Shown one piece after another: positions 25,134-37,953 of a DNA stretch of 64,000 bases. Numbering within the stretch: position 1 is the stretch's first letter; each line of letters begins with the position of its first letter. The DNA is taken from contig JALLLT010000037.1 of NCBI GenBank assembly GCA_025266875.1, positions 186,001-250,000 on the forward strand, in the 5' to 3' direction. Below the pieces are notes generated by a model, which had not been told where the DNA came from, did no database searches, and saw only the letters and a list, made by a program, of their open reading frames with translations. The DNA comes from Fennellomyces sp. T-0311. Lineage: Eukaryota; Mucoromycota; Mucoromycetes; Mucorales; Lichtheimiaceae. Made by a program: the position numbers and the translations under genes.

Positions 25134-25811
25134 TCAGTGCCAAGGTCTTCGTTCACCATGCATGTGCAACATGGATCCATCCCCCTCAGGACGAAAACCT
25201 GCCTTGGCATCGAGGAGGAAAAAAGGTCCTTTCCAAATCAAGGCTTCCGTGAACCCAGTGCCTTCCAGACCAAAAGAAGCTGGCTCTCGAGAAAGCCAAT
25301 GATCGAACAGCGTGAGACGCGTTTTCGTGAGCATGGGTACGCACGAAAAAACATCTCAAGCTGTCGCCAACCAAACGCGTGTAGCGAACAGCACGTGGTT
25401 CCCTTGGTATGAATTCCTTCAGGACAACCGAGCACTTTCACCTGACGGAGAAGGGGTGCAAAGAGAGAACGAAGCAGAGTTTCAGGCAATCGGAGGAGCC
25501 ATTTCGGGACCCAAAAGGAAACAAGACAAAGATACTCACAGGTACGGCCTTTCGATTTTGTCTTTGAGATTGCACTGTTCCAGTGAAAAATCCGACGGCC
25601 GCCAACGAAAACTGTCAGGAACTTCTTGGTCAGACACTGTCCATCCAAGAAAGCTTTCCGAATGGAAAATTTGGAGTGTTGGTTTAGGGTTAGAGAGATG
25701 CCTGATTGTTGCACCCGCCTGAATCCACACCGATCGCCATTCCAACTGCATCTCTCTTGCGTAATGGGTTTTTAAAAAGGGTACTGCAATGTGCGAAACA
25801 TTAAACAGCAC
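25134..25811 (-). pseudogene. Unrecognised, probably frameshifted gene
   Basis: I do not recognise this protein. The minus strand carries a convincing N-terminal block (from Met 25811 or 25751: WRSVWIQAGATIRHL, SESFLGWTVSDQEVP, SFRWRPSDFSLEQC). It also carries a convincing C-terminal block (LTLFDHWLSREPASFGLEG, ALIWKGPFFLLDAKAGFRPE) that ends at 25134. The two blocks are in different frames. A middle block (KEFIPREPRAVRYTRLVGDS) is in a third, and the change into the last block falls near a six-T run around 25350. A possible intron begins at the GTGAGT near 25545, but joining it to the next block creates a stop. I read this as a decayed gene or one with sequence errors. It starts about 350 bp from a second small candidate. 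Confidence 0.4.
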
Positions 25812-25911
25812 TGAAGAAAGAAAAGCTGAGCCGTGACAAGAAAATCAGCGTAAATTCAAATCGCGCCTGTTGGCCACCAGAAGAAATCAATGAGCGCCGC
25901 AACCTCTTGGG

Positions 25912-26168
25912 TTACGAGTGAATTGCCTGTATCGCATTTATCGACGTTCCCACCGACATATTCATAATATCGTAGCGATAATTGTCATTCTCCATTGACT
26001 TCTTTACCTGAAATCAGTGACGAGTGCCACAATATTAGATTAGGTTGTTGCAACCATCGTGATTCGCTTGACATGTGCCATTATGTAGAACAATAATAAA
26101 GCTAAGCAGAAAACCTGTTTTTTGCCGTGGGAATTTTGAAAGATTTGACGAATGACATCAAGATCCAT
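25912..26168 (-). CDS. Possible tiny two-exon gene
   Basis: Met at 26168 opens MDLDVIRQIFQNSHGKKQ. A GT-AG intron (26114-26008) with a good pyrimidine acceptor leads to VKKSMENDNYRYDIMNMSV and then a stop at 25912. The product would be about 50 residues, with no recognised family. The intron contains in-frame stops, so the model needs splicing. It could equally be the remains of a longer gene. Confidence 0.2.
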
Positions 26169-26875
26169 GAATCTGATACAGTTCAGCTGTCCTAACAAAA
26201 TGGTAAATTATCCAACAAGTGATTCGCATGCCATGAAGGTATGAAACAGAAGGAACAATGAGCTATTACTGTCTGCTACTACAATGACGAGCCAGGTCAC
26301 ACGCTAGTCTATAAGCTCGTTGGGGATGTATACCTGCACATTTTCTTTTTTGTTGCTCAATGCTTTGTGTAAGTACTTGTCCGGCACGCAAGTTCATCAC
26401 AAGGGCAACATGTAGGCATAATGGATCTACAGGTCAAAAGAAGATGGTATTACAACAGGTGTGTAGATTTCTTCTTTTAAAAAAATTGCTCATATTGATA
26501 CATTGTCACAAAAAAACAACGCAAAAGAGAGCTCAGCACCGCCAATGGATTGGGGCAAACGTGATGGCACACGAATACCTGTGGAGGCGTGTGAGAAATA
26601 ACACGTATGGCTTTTCTGCAGCGTAATATTTGTAGGTGGCACCTGAGCAAGCCTACCGATTTGCAATTTCATTGGATCCAGCGTTCCATCAGTCCGAAGA
26701 GCCAGTTGCTTTTGGAAAACAAGCAACGGCATTTCTATATTTGATATTGACACCTTTGTTGCGCATCAAGTATGGAAACAGCGATGTAAGGTAGTATTAA
26801 AAGTTCAAGAACCTTTATATATGTAATCATTTATTAGAAGTGACTGTAAATATACGAACTTTAGAAAGGATAGAA
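26169..26875. other. Intergenic, no feature seen
   Basis: AT-rich. A plus-strand frame at 26360-26626 and a minus-strand frame at 26490-26753 show no family features and are treated as chance. The right end is probably the 3' flank of the sorting nexin gene. Confidence 0.4.
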
Positions 26876-28811
26876 TTAGTTGCTACTAGAATATTGCCAG
26901 TTGGAGCCGCCTAATCGCTCATCGTAAGACGCAGACATGTGGACACGCGATTGACCTTCATATCGTATGAAAGGAGACACACGAGATGATGAGGGAGCTG
27001 CAGAGGGTTTTGTAGCGTCTTCCGCATCGTCGTCGCTCTCGCAATCACCGGATTTAGTTTGCTTCTGAGTCTTTTTGCGGGGCGTGGATGTGGGAAGGGA
27101 TGCTGACGACAATATAGCCTGCGGACCATGCTTCCTACTTCCTCTCCGTCTCCTTCGTTTTCGCTGCTGTTGTTTATTATCATGTGTAGTTGACGATGAT
27201 GCTGTCGAGCTCTCATCGTCGTCGGAGAGCAATTGATGTGCAAGCGAAATAGGCTTTGGATGGAACTGACGGATCTCTTGGACAGCCTTCTCGAGACTTG
27301 CCAATTTGGATCGTTCATAACGTAAACTGAGATTAACATAGTCATGGATAGCACGCTTAATGTCATGTTGCTTTTGTGTTTCGAATAGCTGGATTTCTTG
27401 TTTTACTTTGGCCTGACACTCATCGAACTCTTGCCTTGACGAATGCAGCTCTTGAGTCGCTTCTTCCTCTTCCGCAATCGTTGCCTGTACTTCCGGCGCG
27501 TGAAGGCCCATCCGCAACTTCAACTTGTCAGCCTTGTCCCGCTTCTTGTTACGGTGCTTCACGCTGTCGACGTACTCCATCAGCTTCTGTGTTCGGGCAT
27601 TGAAAGCAGTCTGACAAGATATGAATGGAACTGACTTTATGTCTGCATAGATTGTGTTACCTTGAGACCATCCATGGAATTCTTGTACTCAATCATCACA
27701 TCACCGAATTTCATGTTCTCTTCAATGCCCTGTACACGTCGGTGTCAGTGACCCGGTCCCTGTTTTGCCGGCGGGCTGTTTACCTGTCGTGTGAATATGA
27801 AACCCAACTCGTCCATCAACAGCCCAAACAATTGCATCTTATGATCAAGCGCACGCTGCTCCTTTCGATGCGGCTCCGAGTCACCGTTTCCTAGGCGGTA
27901 TTTGCTCTGAGTCGTCTCGATAACAACGTCGCCCATGTGTGCCAGCACATCGGCAAGGCCTAAAGTATGCATGTTACATTGCAGAAACAAACAGATGCAC
28001 TCAGTATACCTTCACGGGTCTGGATCAGCTGGCCCAGCGATTCGGCTATAGTCCCGAAATACGATTCGAGCATGAGAATGTAGATCTGGTGACGGTGGAA
28101 TGTGTCTTGATCATTCTGGAGATGGAAGGCGGGTTTGTCAGACAAACAATGGCATCAAAAGTGTATATATACGACTCACGCCCTCGACAGGCTCTGTGGC
28201 TTTATACGACTTGAACCCGCGATCCGTATTGGACCGGATCACCCGGTTGAATCGCAGAAATGACAGCACGCCTCTATTGGTTTGTCCAACTTCAGTGGGC
28301 GTCTATGGATAGTGAGACATACAAACCGCCATCTGTTTCATCTTCGTGTAGGTTACCATGTCATTGGATAAAAAGTGGACAAAGTCGTCATGATCAGCAA
28401 ACACCGGCCGCGCTATCAGCTTCTCAAAGAACCGCAGCACCTGCATCCGCTTCCTCTCCACGTAATCCTGATCGTCCATGCGCTGGGCAGAAGGGGGTTC
28501 AGGGAGCGGTGGCACGACGAGCTCCGGGAACGCCCGCGTCAATTTTTCATGCAACCAGCTAATTTGTTGGAACGACCGAAATATCGTGGGCTGCACAAGC
28601 TCGTGTCGCAAAAGATAATCCGAAAGGGCCTTTGGTTGGCGTATGCAGTGTGAGTTCTCTTTCAGATCTTGAATCTCTCGACGCTCGTTTTCTGGAGCCT
28701 GGGCGCGATCAAACAACTAACCTCTTCACTGCCTCCCAGTACAAGCTTGAATTGTATAACGTCAGTGGACGCGGCAGCCTCCGGCACTCCCAGTGTAAGT
28801 GAGTCGGGCAT
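26876..28811 (-). CDS. Sorting nexin with PX and BAR domains
   Basis: Endosomal coat protein that binds phosphoinositides through PX and membrane curvature through BAR. The start at 28811 (MPDSLTLGVPEAAAS) is chosen because it leads in frame into IQFKLVLGGSEE. The PX part follows after an intron (LVQPTIFRSFQQISWLHEKL, then FPELVVPPLPEPP, and DFVHFLSNDM). Spliced exons then give GVLSFLRFNRVIRSN and DQDTFHRHQIYILMLESYF. A long helical C-terminal half (from about 27990) with heptad character (KMQLFGLLMDELGFIF, KAVQEIRQF) fits a BAR domain. The last 80 residues are Ser-rich with a very basic KRRRRRGSRKHG patch that could bind membrane or act as a nuclear signal. Which nexin subfamily it belongs to is unclear. 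The first splice is uncertain. Confidence 0.8.
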
Positions 28812-31575
28812 AATGACGCACTGGCTAAGAGATGATCTTTTCGAATGTCACCCTGGCTGGAATGACTGTAAAAGAGTCGAACAAACCGCAAGCGCTGATG
28901 CAACTCCGTTACTCTAAAATGACACGTGTGATCACTTAATATGGTAGTCGCGTATGTCTTGTTCATACAGATACGCAAATTCACAGTGTACTTTTCGGGC
29001 CACAGGTGCAGCTTCTTGGGTAGCAACACACCCGCTTGGAAAACAGCGCGTAAAAGTACAGCAAAGCGGCATACGTATTTTCTGTAAATGGCGACCAACG
29101 ATATCTGGAGCACAAGGCACATCAAAGTGCTTGTATAAAAGTAACCATTCACTTGTTCACCTTGACAAACAATCGGCCTAGCACAACCATGCGTATTCAT
29201 GAGTTACATCACATGTAGATTGGTCCAGTGGGCATTGTGTCATGTATACCGATGCAGTAATAGCCATGCATCACATCGCGCAAGTGTCAGCAGATAGCTT
29301 GCTTTATATTAGTTCAGATCTGCCCTATTTAAATGCATCCATGCTCTACTGATAGACATTCTGTGGGATAAGTCCAACGAACGGCTTCATTTTTGCCAGA
29401 AGGCCAAGCGAATACTACGCACACGACCGATGTACCTTGGTATGCAAATGACGAACATTAGTAGGCACCATGGATACATAAAAGTGCGACGCAAATATGA
29501 ACGTACAGTTTATATATTGCATACGTAGATCATGTATAAAAAGAGACACAGGTGGTCATTGCAGTCATGACAAGGATGAAACCAGACAAGTACAAAAAAC
29601 GTGATTCAGAATGTTTACGCAATCAAATTCATTGAAAATGACCTTTTCGATAATTGCAGTACAGAAGATACGTATCTAGGCTTTTCATCGTGCACTTTGA
29701 CCCACTCTGGAACCTCTTGCACGTAATACGTATATGTTAAAATGCATGCACCCGTTTCAAAAACCTCGTGTACATTCAAAAATTTGCATCCCCGGTACAA
29801 GAACAATCACAAGCTACACAATTTGATACGTCTGTACTAAATATCCACAGCAGGCTCTTCAAATTAATCGAAGATACTTCAGTAATTAGCGCTTCCTTTG
29901 TAAAAGCTGGTAAGGCTTCTACCTATAAATAGACGTATCCAAGAATCCTGTGCAGTAGTATGTAAAAAAAAAAAGATGCTACGTATTGTAAAACTAAATA
30001 ACTACGACTGCTATTACATAGTTACTCTTATTGTAAATAGACTTGTTGCCATGATCACCAGGTAACAATTAAGGACTATAATGCTTCCTGTTGAAATATG
30101 TACGCATTAAAGATGATTTCACTAGCTGTTTTCATACAGTACCTTCTATTTACTTTGCTTCCCACTTTTTTCCAAATTTCCCTTGTTTTTCGTTTAATTC
30201 CTTCCAAAGTCGGCTTACTTTTCGCCATATCTCGGTCGTAAACTATGCCAGCAACACAAACTAAACTGTCCCGTATTACTCCCAGTTAGTGTTGTCCGCT
30301 ATATAAAGCGAAATAAATCTTCATTCAAGTCAACCTTTCTGTATTTTAGCTGAAGACGAAATTCACACTATTCTAAATAAGGGTTTCTTCGGCTGCTATT
30401 GATTAGCTGGTAGCGCCGCTGAACCCACCATTAAATAAATCCAGAAAATCCAGTCATTGGATCAGTTTCCATTCGACGAAAACGCTTTCAGAATGATTTC
30501 TCAAGGTAACAGCAGCCTTTGATTTTTTGACATTTTCGAATCTTGTCGATTTCGTATCTTTTTTACTTTATGTGCTCTTCTTGCCCTAGTATTTCACATC
30601 ATACGCATTTCACTTCTGGCTTCTATTTCAAGCGTTTCTATGGCCGATTTCCGTTTAGCAGGACCTTGCGCGTTTCCGGTCGTAACTCGGTCTTAAATAA
30701 CGCCAGAGGCACAAACTTTACGGTTTCATAAAGCGCGCATTTTTGCAGCATTTAGTACACCTTATATTTTCTTTATAATTGCGCTTACTGACAAACACTG
30801 TGTCTCTTCCAAGTAAACACTTTTTTCCTGCGCCGCTGACGCTTTAAGTTGTTGCGATCGATTGATGTGCCTATAAATTCTCTATAAAACGTACCTATAT
30901 ATCAAAGGGGTTAAGCCTCTTATTCAGTTAGTAGCCATGTTCAAATGCGCACCAATTCCCGAGCAAATGTCACCACTCACTTTATCCACAGCAGTAAATC
31001 CTATTGGAGTTTTTTTTTTTCGTAAAAGGAGGCTCATCAATATTATTCTGTAACATTCCAAAACAGATTCGTATTAATTTGACGCCGCAGCCACTGCTTC
31101 ATTCAAGTTGACACATCAAGAGTTCTTCTCTAGATAAAAAAAAATAAAGGTCACGTATCAAGACATGCAGATACATACGGTGAATATGTGTATTGACGTG
31201 GTTGAAGTGCAACAAGCCATCGACGTACATTTCATGAAGCATGCCCTGCACTATTGTTTGCGTACAAGCGTACAACCGGCACCACTGTGGTTTGATCCTG
31301 CACATCATCTATGTCTATACCCTCTTCTCAAATGGTATATGAGTTGCTTCTATAAAAATCAACGCAATTACTTTTATCAAACGTGTAAAACATATGGTCT
31401 CTACTAGATCCATCGCAAAAATGTGTCAATCATGTAATGTCTCTCAACTACGAGGTCTATGATTATTATGCGAGTGTACTAATCTTTTATGTGTTTATGA
31501 CTATTATGCGTGTGTAGTGATCTTTCATGTATGGCCATTATGATTATGTAGCTTTCTTTTTTTTTTTTTTACTTT
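28812..31575. other. Gene-poor, AT-rich region
   Basis: About 2.7 kb without a supportable gene. Short frames are present on both strands and none has family features. The stretch from 30100 to 30800 contains a diverged duplicated segment (annotated separately). A T-rich run at 31556-31581 marks the 3' flank of the SEC2-like gene. Confidence 0.5.
30222..30722 (+). repeat. Diverged direct repeat pair
   Basis: 30222-30269 and 30669-30722 share an ordered set of short matches: 'ggtcgtaa' (the second copy also has 'ctcggtc'), then 'gccag', then 'acaaact', each followed by a 'taaagcg' some 30-60 nt later. Both lie on the same strand, about 450 nt apart. They may be two old copies of a repetitive element. 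No terminal repeats or coding remains were seen. Confidence 0.4.
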
Positions 31576-32843
31576 TTACTTTTTTTGATGCTGGATTGTC
31601 CATGAACGAGAGGATGGAATATGTTGCTCTGGTGTTTCAATACCAGTATATCCGGTCTGATGCACTTCTTGAATAGGTGTATGAGGGAGGCCTGTGGTGC
31701 TTGCCGTTGAGACTGTAGATACGGATCCATTCAATGATACGCTATCATCCTTGTCTACACCGAATAAAGGTGGTGGTCCAATATCACGCAACGTCCCCAT
31801 CCTATTATAAATGATATAAGTCACCATCGCACGCGCATAGCGCTACCTATACAAAATGCATACCTAGCATCGAACATTTGAAGTCTAAGACGAACACCCT
31901 CTTCGTACAAAACATGTATATCGCGATCTGCATAAAGCCCCATGTGGATGTTTCTGATGAACACATAGAATTCACACACCGCGACGAGCCGATCACGGCA
32001 GTACCGATCGATACGTGACCAGTCATCGTTCACATCAAGTCGAAATTGATAGTCAAGTTCTGTACTGGGTTCTCCACATGCTGAACAGCACGGTGTGGAA
32101 TCGGATGGAGGGTGATCGATCCATCTTTCCCATAGCGGACGATTATATGCAGGTGAAGGAGCTGTGCGTTGTTGCATGCTTTCCGAAATCGAAGAATACG
32201 GATCCACTTTTTCGATAAAGCACGGTTGCTTTTGCAAGTACTCGATCATTTTTTTTACTGACCAACGGGAGTGTGGTCCGAATCGCAAGCATGGCTCGAC
32301 GTCGTCTTCTTGACATGATTTGATAAAGGAAAACTGTTGCTGCAGCTTTATCAGGGGAATCCGCTGAGGGGTATATGCTGCAAAATTTTTGAATGCTTCC
32401 ATCAGCGAAGGAGGATAATAGGCTGTCACTCTTGTCATGGATGATGACGATGACGGTGTTGGTCGTATTGGTTCCTGTTGTAGCGGTTGCTGCTGTTGTA
32501 GTAATCGTAATTCTTGCAATTGGCTGTGTTCGGCAGCAAGTTGCTCCTGCGTCTGCTTAAGCTGGTCCTCCAAGGCACACTTCTCGCGCTTCTCCTGCGC
32601 AACCATGTTGTTGGCCTGCTCAAACAAACGGCAGCTTAGTTCCTCGAGCTCATGTTCGACCATATCCTTTTCATAAAGTGTTTCGGCCGCTCGTTCGATC
32701 TCGGCAACGTATTTTGTATTAAGTGCCTGCATATCCTGCTGTAGTCTTTTGATTGTTTCAGTCTGCACGGCTAGCTGCGCCTTAAGTGCTCGCATCTCAT
32801 CGCACGTATTAGTATCAGTATTGGCAATCGTAGTGGAAGGCAT
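31576..32843 (-). CDS. SEC2: SEC2/Rabin8-like Rab guanine-exchange factor
   Basis: Exchange factor for a Sec4/Rab8-type GTPase in polarised exocytosis. Residues about 15-125 form a coiled coil containing the Sec2 signature (CRLFEQANNMVAQEKREK) that forms the GTPase-binding site. A Gln/Ser/Pro linker follows. A C-terminal half comes next with SRWSVKKMIEYLQ, a paired-Cys motif (CCSACGEP) and a helical block (CEFYVFIRNIHMGLYADRDI). This pattern matches longer fungal and animal Rabin8/GRAB-type relatives. One intron, 31863-31802, in phase 2, joins MFDAR to MGTLRD. The last 75 residues are Ser/Thr-rich, with likely phosphorylation sites. Divergent from the ataxin-10 gene. Confidence 0.85.
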
Positions 32844-33427
32844 TACAAGTTATTAGGGGGAATATGTAAAAAAGAAAGTTGTATGAAAAAAAAGAAGAAA
32901 GAGTATGAGAATGTAATGTGGGCTATGTATGTGTATGCACAGGGTCAAAGCGAGGCTAAGATGAGGGAAAAAGGAGCCTACGGGATGACGAGGAATAAGA
33001 TGGATGAACAGCCCCGAAAAAATGGCAAAGGAGTTGAACTTTATGCAGCTTCGCCCTCGTAGTTGAATGGCTCGAGAGCCATACACACAGATCGGGGATA
33101 ACTGTACAATATAGTTGAAGAACCTTCTCATTGCAGTGCCCATGTTATATTGGGAGAAACAGCCCCAGTTTGGAATAATTTGCACCTTATCCGTTAGGAG
33201 GTTCCAATGTCATAACATATTTCTTTTATGCGCAACACATACACCCGTAAAAAACAACTTTTAGTGATTTTATCACATTGATAACATATTCTCGATATTA
33301 CATATCCAAAAATTGTATCCTTAGTGACAAATTCCATCATAGAAACTAACTCTATGATTGCTATGCGATCAAAATTTTGGGTAATGAAAAATCCGCGCGG
33401 TGACACCGGTTTTCAGCTGTGGTTGCC
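32844..33427. other. Divergent promoter region (SEC2-like / ataxin-10)
   Basis: About 580 bp between two start codons facing away from each other. No TATA box of the strong type seen elsewhere in the window. Minus-strand frames at 32853-33185 and 33194-33406 have no family features. Confidence 0.45.
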
Positions 33428-35456
33428 ATGCTTGAATCGATCAAATCAAACCTAACGAACTGCGTCAACAATCTTACCGATCCTGTTGCTCAAACGGATT
33501 TGGAGACGGCACTTTCTGAAGCGGTGAAGCATACGGTGACCGATGCCGAATTCAGGCAAGCGATTGGTTTTTTTGTTGGATTATTCGCTCATGAACTAAT
33601 CGCGGCTATAGATCAAACCTGGGTTGCTCTCCTGACTTTTGGGAAGTCGCATGTCCTGCACTGTCTCCACTCGCAAAAGAATCCAGTGCACACGCGTGTT
33701 TAGTGGCACTTTTAAAGTTGATCCGCAATGCTGTTGTCAATGAACCTGTCAACCAACAGCTAGCAATGTAAGCCTCCTTTATTAGGTGTAACGACATAAA
33801 CTCAAAGGGACTACAGTGAATTCGGGGCACTTTATGAAATTGAAAAGATCTTAGGGGATCGTTTACAGTGTCACAATCAAGAAGGTTAGTTTATTTTAAC
33901 CCTTTTATCAACCGTGGAGATGAACAGAGCTTGAAAGGCCACAGCTATTACAATTATGCAGATTGGGACGCAGGCCATCTGCAATATGATAACAGGGAAC
34001 AATATTGTCCTTGAGTTTGTATGGAAGGAATGGATGCGCGATGCCGATCGGGGGCGCGTATACAGGTATAGAGTACGTGGATTGAAACGAGGTCTTTTTC
34101 TAAATGCACACTTTCAGTGAGCTCTTGAACATCAACGATGATGGGGTAGTCATGGCAGCCATGATATTGATCCTGAACTGCACCCGGAACTCTCAAGATC
34201 GATGGTAAGGAGCTTACGAAACGATGTGTCAATGCCGACTGACGCTAGCAACATTATAGTCGCGTGATGGTGAAAGCCAAAACCGGCCGATCCATGATCA
34301 ATGCTATCCTCAATGACCTGGAAAGACTCCATAACGACGAGCAAAGCAGGAATTTTGAAATCGGGTAGGTTAACAAGGACACTGAAAAAGCATCAGAGCT
34401 TGTTTAACATTACGTTCTGTGTGTGTGCAGATATTCCATTATAAGCCAGCTGATCGACTATGGACATTTTGTGACACTATATCGTGGCATCGAAAATGCA
34501 AGGTAAGCTGCAATGGTGCATACATCCATATTTACTCCTTATATGCTCACATGCAGGAATTTTCTCCAGTGAGCAGATGAACGGACGATTGACAATGCTT
34601 ATCAAGGTGTTGGATTCCAAGATTCATGCATTTAAGAATGGATTCCCGGACTTTTTAAGTCATACCGAACTAAAGAAAATCGCTGCGCTGGTCCGGCAAC
34701 TATGTCTGCGTGCTATTTTCGTCATGCAACAAGTGATCGACGGGCAAGCTCCACCTTCAGCACTGGAGATTGATGACGTGTCCGAGGTGTATACGGCACT
34801 AGTGCTTATCCTGCAAATCACTGCGACCCTTTTGACGATAACGGACAAAGGGCATCCCGAATTCAAAGCATTGCTAGTAGAGGATAACACAGTAGTTCCG
34901 GTGACAGGTAATACAGACGCCGAAGTAGATGAATGTGGATCTGATCCGTGCCTATGACTAGATCTTTTAAGGCAGTGTGAGACAATAGATCAAAAGAAGC
35001 AGCCTGGGTTCAATTATTTGAAGCGCGACAGCGTGCGGTTGCTGGGGGCGCTGTGTTACGACGACCGCGAGCTGCAAGACAAGGTACAAAAAGCATGACG
35101 TAAGAGGTATTACTGCTTGCTTACCATTTATTAGATACGCGAAATAGGCGGTATTCCGCTCATCCTGGCACAGTGCAGAATTGAGGACTCGAATCCATGT
35201 AGGCTTGCTTGACGAAGAGAAAGGGGTAAATTTTTTAAGGTTCGCTGGAAGCTAATTTAGTCGCGCATTTTTTCGAACAGACTTACGGGAGTATGCTATC
35301 CTGGCGTTACGCAACATCCTCAAAGATAACCATGAAAACCAGGCATTGATTGCTGGCATGGAGCCAAAGGAAGTCGTGCAGACCGAGGAATTGACAGAGA
35401 TGGGTCTCAGGGCCAAATTAGTGGACGGCGAGGTAAAACTGGAAAAAGAGCAATAA
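33428..35456 (+). CDS. Ataxin-10 / CTR86 homologue
   Basis: Armadillo-like helical protein. Animal ataxin-10 acts in cytokinesis and neurite growth, and the yeast relative is CTR86. The family-defining C-terminal domain is clear over three exons: RDSVRLLGALCYDDRELQ, IREIGGIPLILAQC, and REYAILALRNILKDNHENQ, ending near 35456. The start is Met 33428 (MLESIKSNL). The first intron is best placed at 33567-33646, which links FRQAI to VACPALSPLAKES and continues into LVALLKLIRNAVVNEPVNQ without a stop. Reading through instead hits a stop at 33703. At least seven more short introns follow. A 100-bp gap separates its stop from the acyl-CoA synthetase start. Confidence 0.88.
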
Positions 35457-35556
35457 AGTCCGCTGTCAATGGATAGTCAAGACTGTCTTAAGTTCCTGGC
35501 GTCGGAAAACTCCTTTCTTTCTCATTTCATTCCATTCTACTCGTGAGAATTAAGTC

Positions 35557-37887
35557 ATGGCACCCAGATTTAAACCACCTTATGCAGTAAAGGCTCCTGA
35601 CGCTGTCGCCAAGGACGGCGAGACTGTGCCTATGCGTCACTTTAAGTTTGCCGACAAACTGCTTGATCACCCTCCCAACATTTACACAATGTGGGATCTC
35701 TACTTGAACGGCAATAAAATCGGCGCAGGTAGGCCCTTCGTTGCGTTGGCAACTGTGTTGTAGCAACACTTGCATGATAAATCCCGAGAATATTGACGCT
35801 GTAATATGATCAATTTTTCGCTACAGACACTCCATTTCTGGGTACCCGCCAAATAAAGAACGGCGTAGCGGGTGAGTATGTCTGGCGGACGCATCGCGAA
35901 GTTCGCAAGACCATCGAGAGCTATGGCCGTGGTCTGGTGAGTCTTGGGCTCAAGAGCCAGCAGGCAATCGGTGTCTACAGTGTGAACCGTCCCGAATGGG
36001 TATGTTTTGCTTTGTATTAGTTTCATACCAGCTTATTTACCCATTGGCCCGGATAGACTATTACGGAACAAGCCAGTTATCGCCAAGGCTTCATTATTGT
36101 CGCTCTGTACGATACCCTAGGTGCCGAGGCCATCGACTACATCGTCAACCAGACCGACATGGAATTCATTGTTGCCAGCGCCGATAAACTCGCCAACATT
36201 ACTCGTTTGAAGGAGCGTCTTCCTACCATCAAAACCGTGATCATCATGGACGGCGATGCTCTCAAGGAAGCTGATAAGAAGGCTGCGCAAGACGCTGGAT
36301 TGGAAGTGTACACCTTTGGGGAAGTGGAGAAGAAGGGCGAGTCGATCACAGAGGAAACTGAGCTGCCCAAGCCTGAGGATATCGCCACCATCTGCTACAC
36401 TAGGTAAATATTTCTATTCCAAAGCGAATCCATTCCGGATATTGATGTTGGGGATAGTGGTACGACGGGTGTTCCCAAGGGCGCCGTGATCACACAAGCC
36501 AACTGTGTCGCCTCAATCTACGGTGCCGCCGCTGTGGGTGATGCCGGCTCGTTTGCATCGGTTGACCACACCGATGTCTACATCTCATACCTTCCTCTAG
36601 CACACGTGTTTGAGCGCGTGGCTCAAGGCTTGCATGTTTACCGAGGTGCAGCCATTGGTTATTACCAGGTAAGTAATTTAAATCTGTGCGCAAGCCCGTG
36701 AGTGTGCGTGCATTTGCTTAGTGATGTTGTCATACAACAGGGCGATACTGCTAAACTGCTGGACGATATCACTGTGCTGAAGCCGACGGTCTTCTGCTCG
36801 GTCCCACGGTTGTTCAACCGCATCTACGACAAAGTGCTTGCTGGTGTCAAGGCAAAGGGCGGTCTGAGCAGCTTTTTGTTCTTCCGCGCATTTAACGCAA
36901 AGAAGGCCAACCTCAACAATACGGTGCACCACTGGCTGTGGGATCGTCTTGTTTTCGGACAGATCCGACAGAAGCTGGGTGGTCGTCTCCGCTTCATTCT
37001 GAGTGGTTCCGCACCCGTTTCGCCTGACGTAATGGACTTTATGCGTATCTGCTTCTCGGCCCGAGTCTTCGAGGGCTACGGTCAAACCGAGAACTTCTGT
37101 GGTGGTTGTTTGGTACGTTGCCAGGGAAACGTGGGGATATGGGGATGCTGTTGAGCTGAACTTGCCTTTTTAGACCATTGAAGATGACAATACATCCGGT
37201 GTCGTCGGTGCACCCTTCCCCTGCTCTGAAATCAAGCTGGTCGATGTGCCAGATATGGATTACCGATCGACCGACAAGCCTTATCCACGTGGTGAGATCT
37301 GCATCCGTGGTACTTCCATTATGCGAGAATTCTACAAGGTTCCCGAGAAGACTGCTGAGGCCATTGACGCCGATGGCTGGTTACACACTGGTGACATTGG
37401 CATGTTCGATGCTGCCAACCGTGTCATGATCATTGACCGTTTGAAGAACATCTTCAAGTTGTCCCAGGGCGAATACATCGCGCCTGAGAAGATTGAAGGA
37501 GTATACCAGAAGCACGAGTTGGTTGGCCAGGCTTTCGTATATGGTGATTCCAAACAGTCATCCCTTGTCGGTGTTATTGTGCCCGATCAGGACGCTTACG
37601 GCCCATGGCTCGCCAGCAAGTTCTCCAATGTCCCCAAGGCCGAAAGCTACAATAATGCAGATGTCAAGAAGGAAATCCTCAAGCTATTGAACGCATTCGG
37701 CAAGGCCAATGACCTCAAGGGTTTCGAGCAGATCCGAGCCATTCACCTGACAGACGACGAATTCACTGTCGAAAACGACTTATTGACTCCCACGTTCAAG
37801 CTCAAGCGTGAGGTCGCACGTAAGGTGTACAGCACCGAGATTGACGTGATGTATTCTACCATCAACAACGGTAGAAGCTTCAACTAA
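35557..37887 (+). CDS. Long-chain acyl-CoA synthetase
   Basis: Activates long-chain fatty acids to acyl-CoA with ATP for lipid synthesis or beta-oxidation. Full-length for the FAA1/FAA4/ACSL type. The AMP-binding P-loop (YTSGTTGVPKGA) is formed across an intron. YISYLPLAHVFERV, RFILSGSAPVSPDV and FEGYGQTEN follow. The FACS signature (DGWLHTGDIGMF, then RLKNIFKLSQGEYIAPEKIE) contains the catalytic residues. Introns, all frame-preserving: 35729-35826, 36000-36056, 36404-36457, 36669-36740 and 37113-37173. The C-terminus (TINNGRSFN) is not a peroxisomal signal. I see no N-terminal membrane helix, so the protein probably associates peripherally with ER or lipid droplets. Convergent with the next gene, with 66 bp between stops. 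Confidence 0.96.
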
Positions 37888-37953
37888 ACTTTACACTTTC
37901 ATTGATACGATAATCATCATAATATACACACCCTTGTTTTTCCTTGCCATTAA

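Noticed and set aside
32435..32676. Cys/Ser-rich plus-strand frame
   Set aside because: Antisense of the Gln-rich coiled-coil coding region of the SEC2-like gene.
33419..33703. Read-through frame at the start of the ataxin-10 gene
   Set aside because: It ends in a stop. Removing the intron 33567-33646 continues into conserved sequence.
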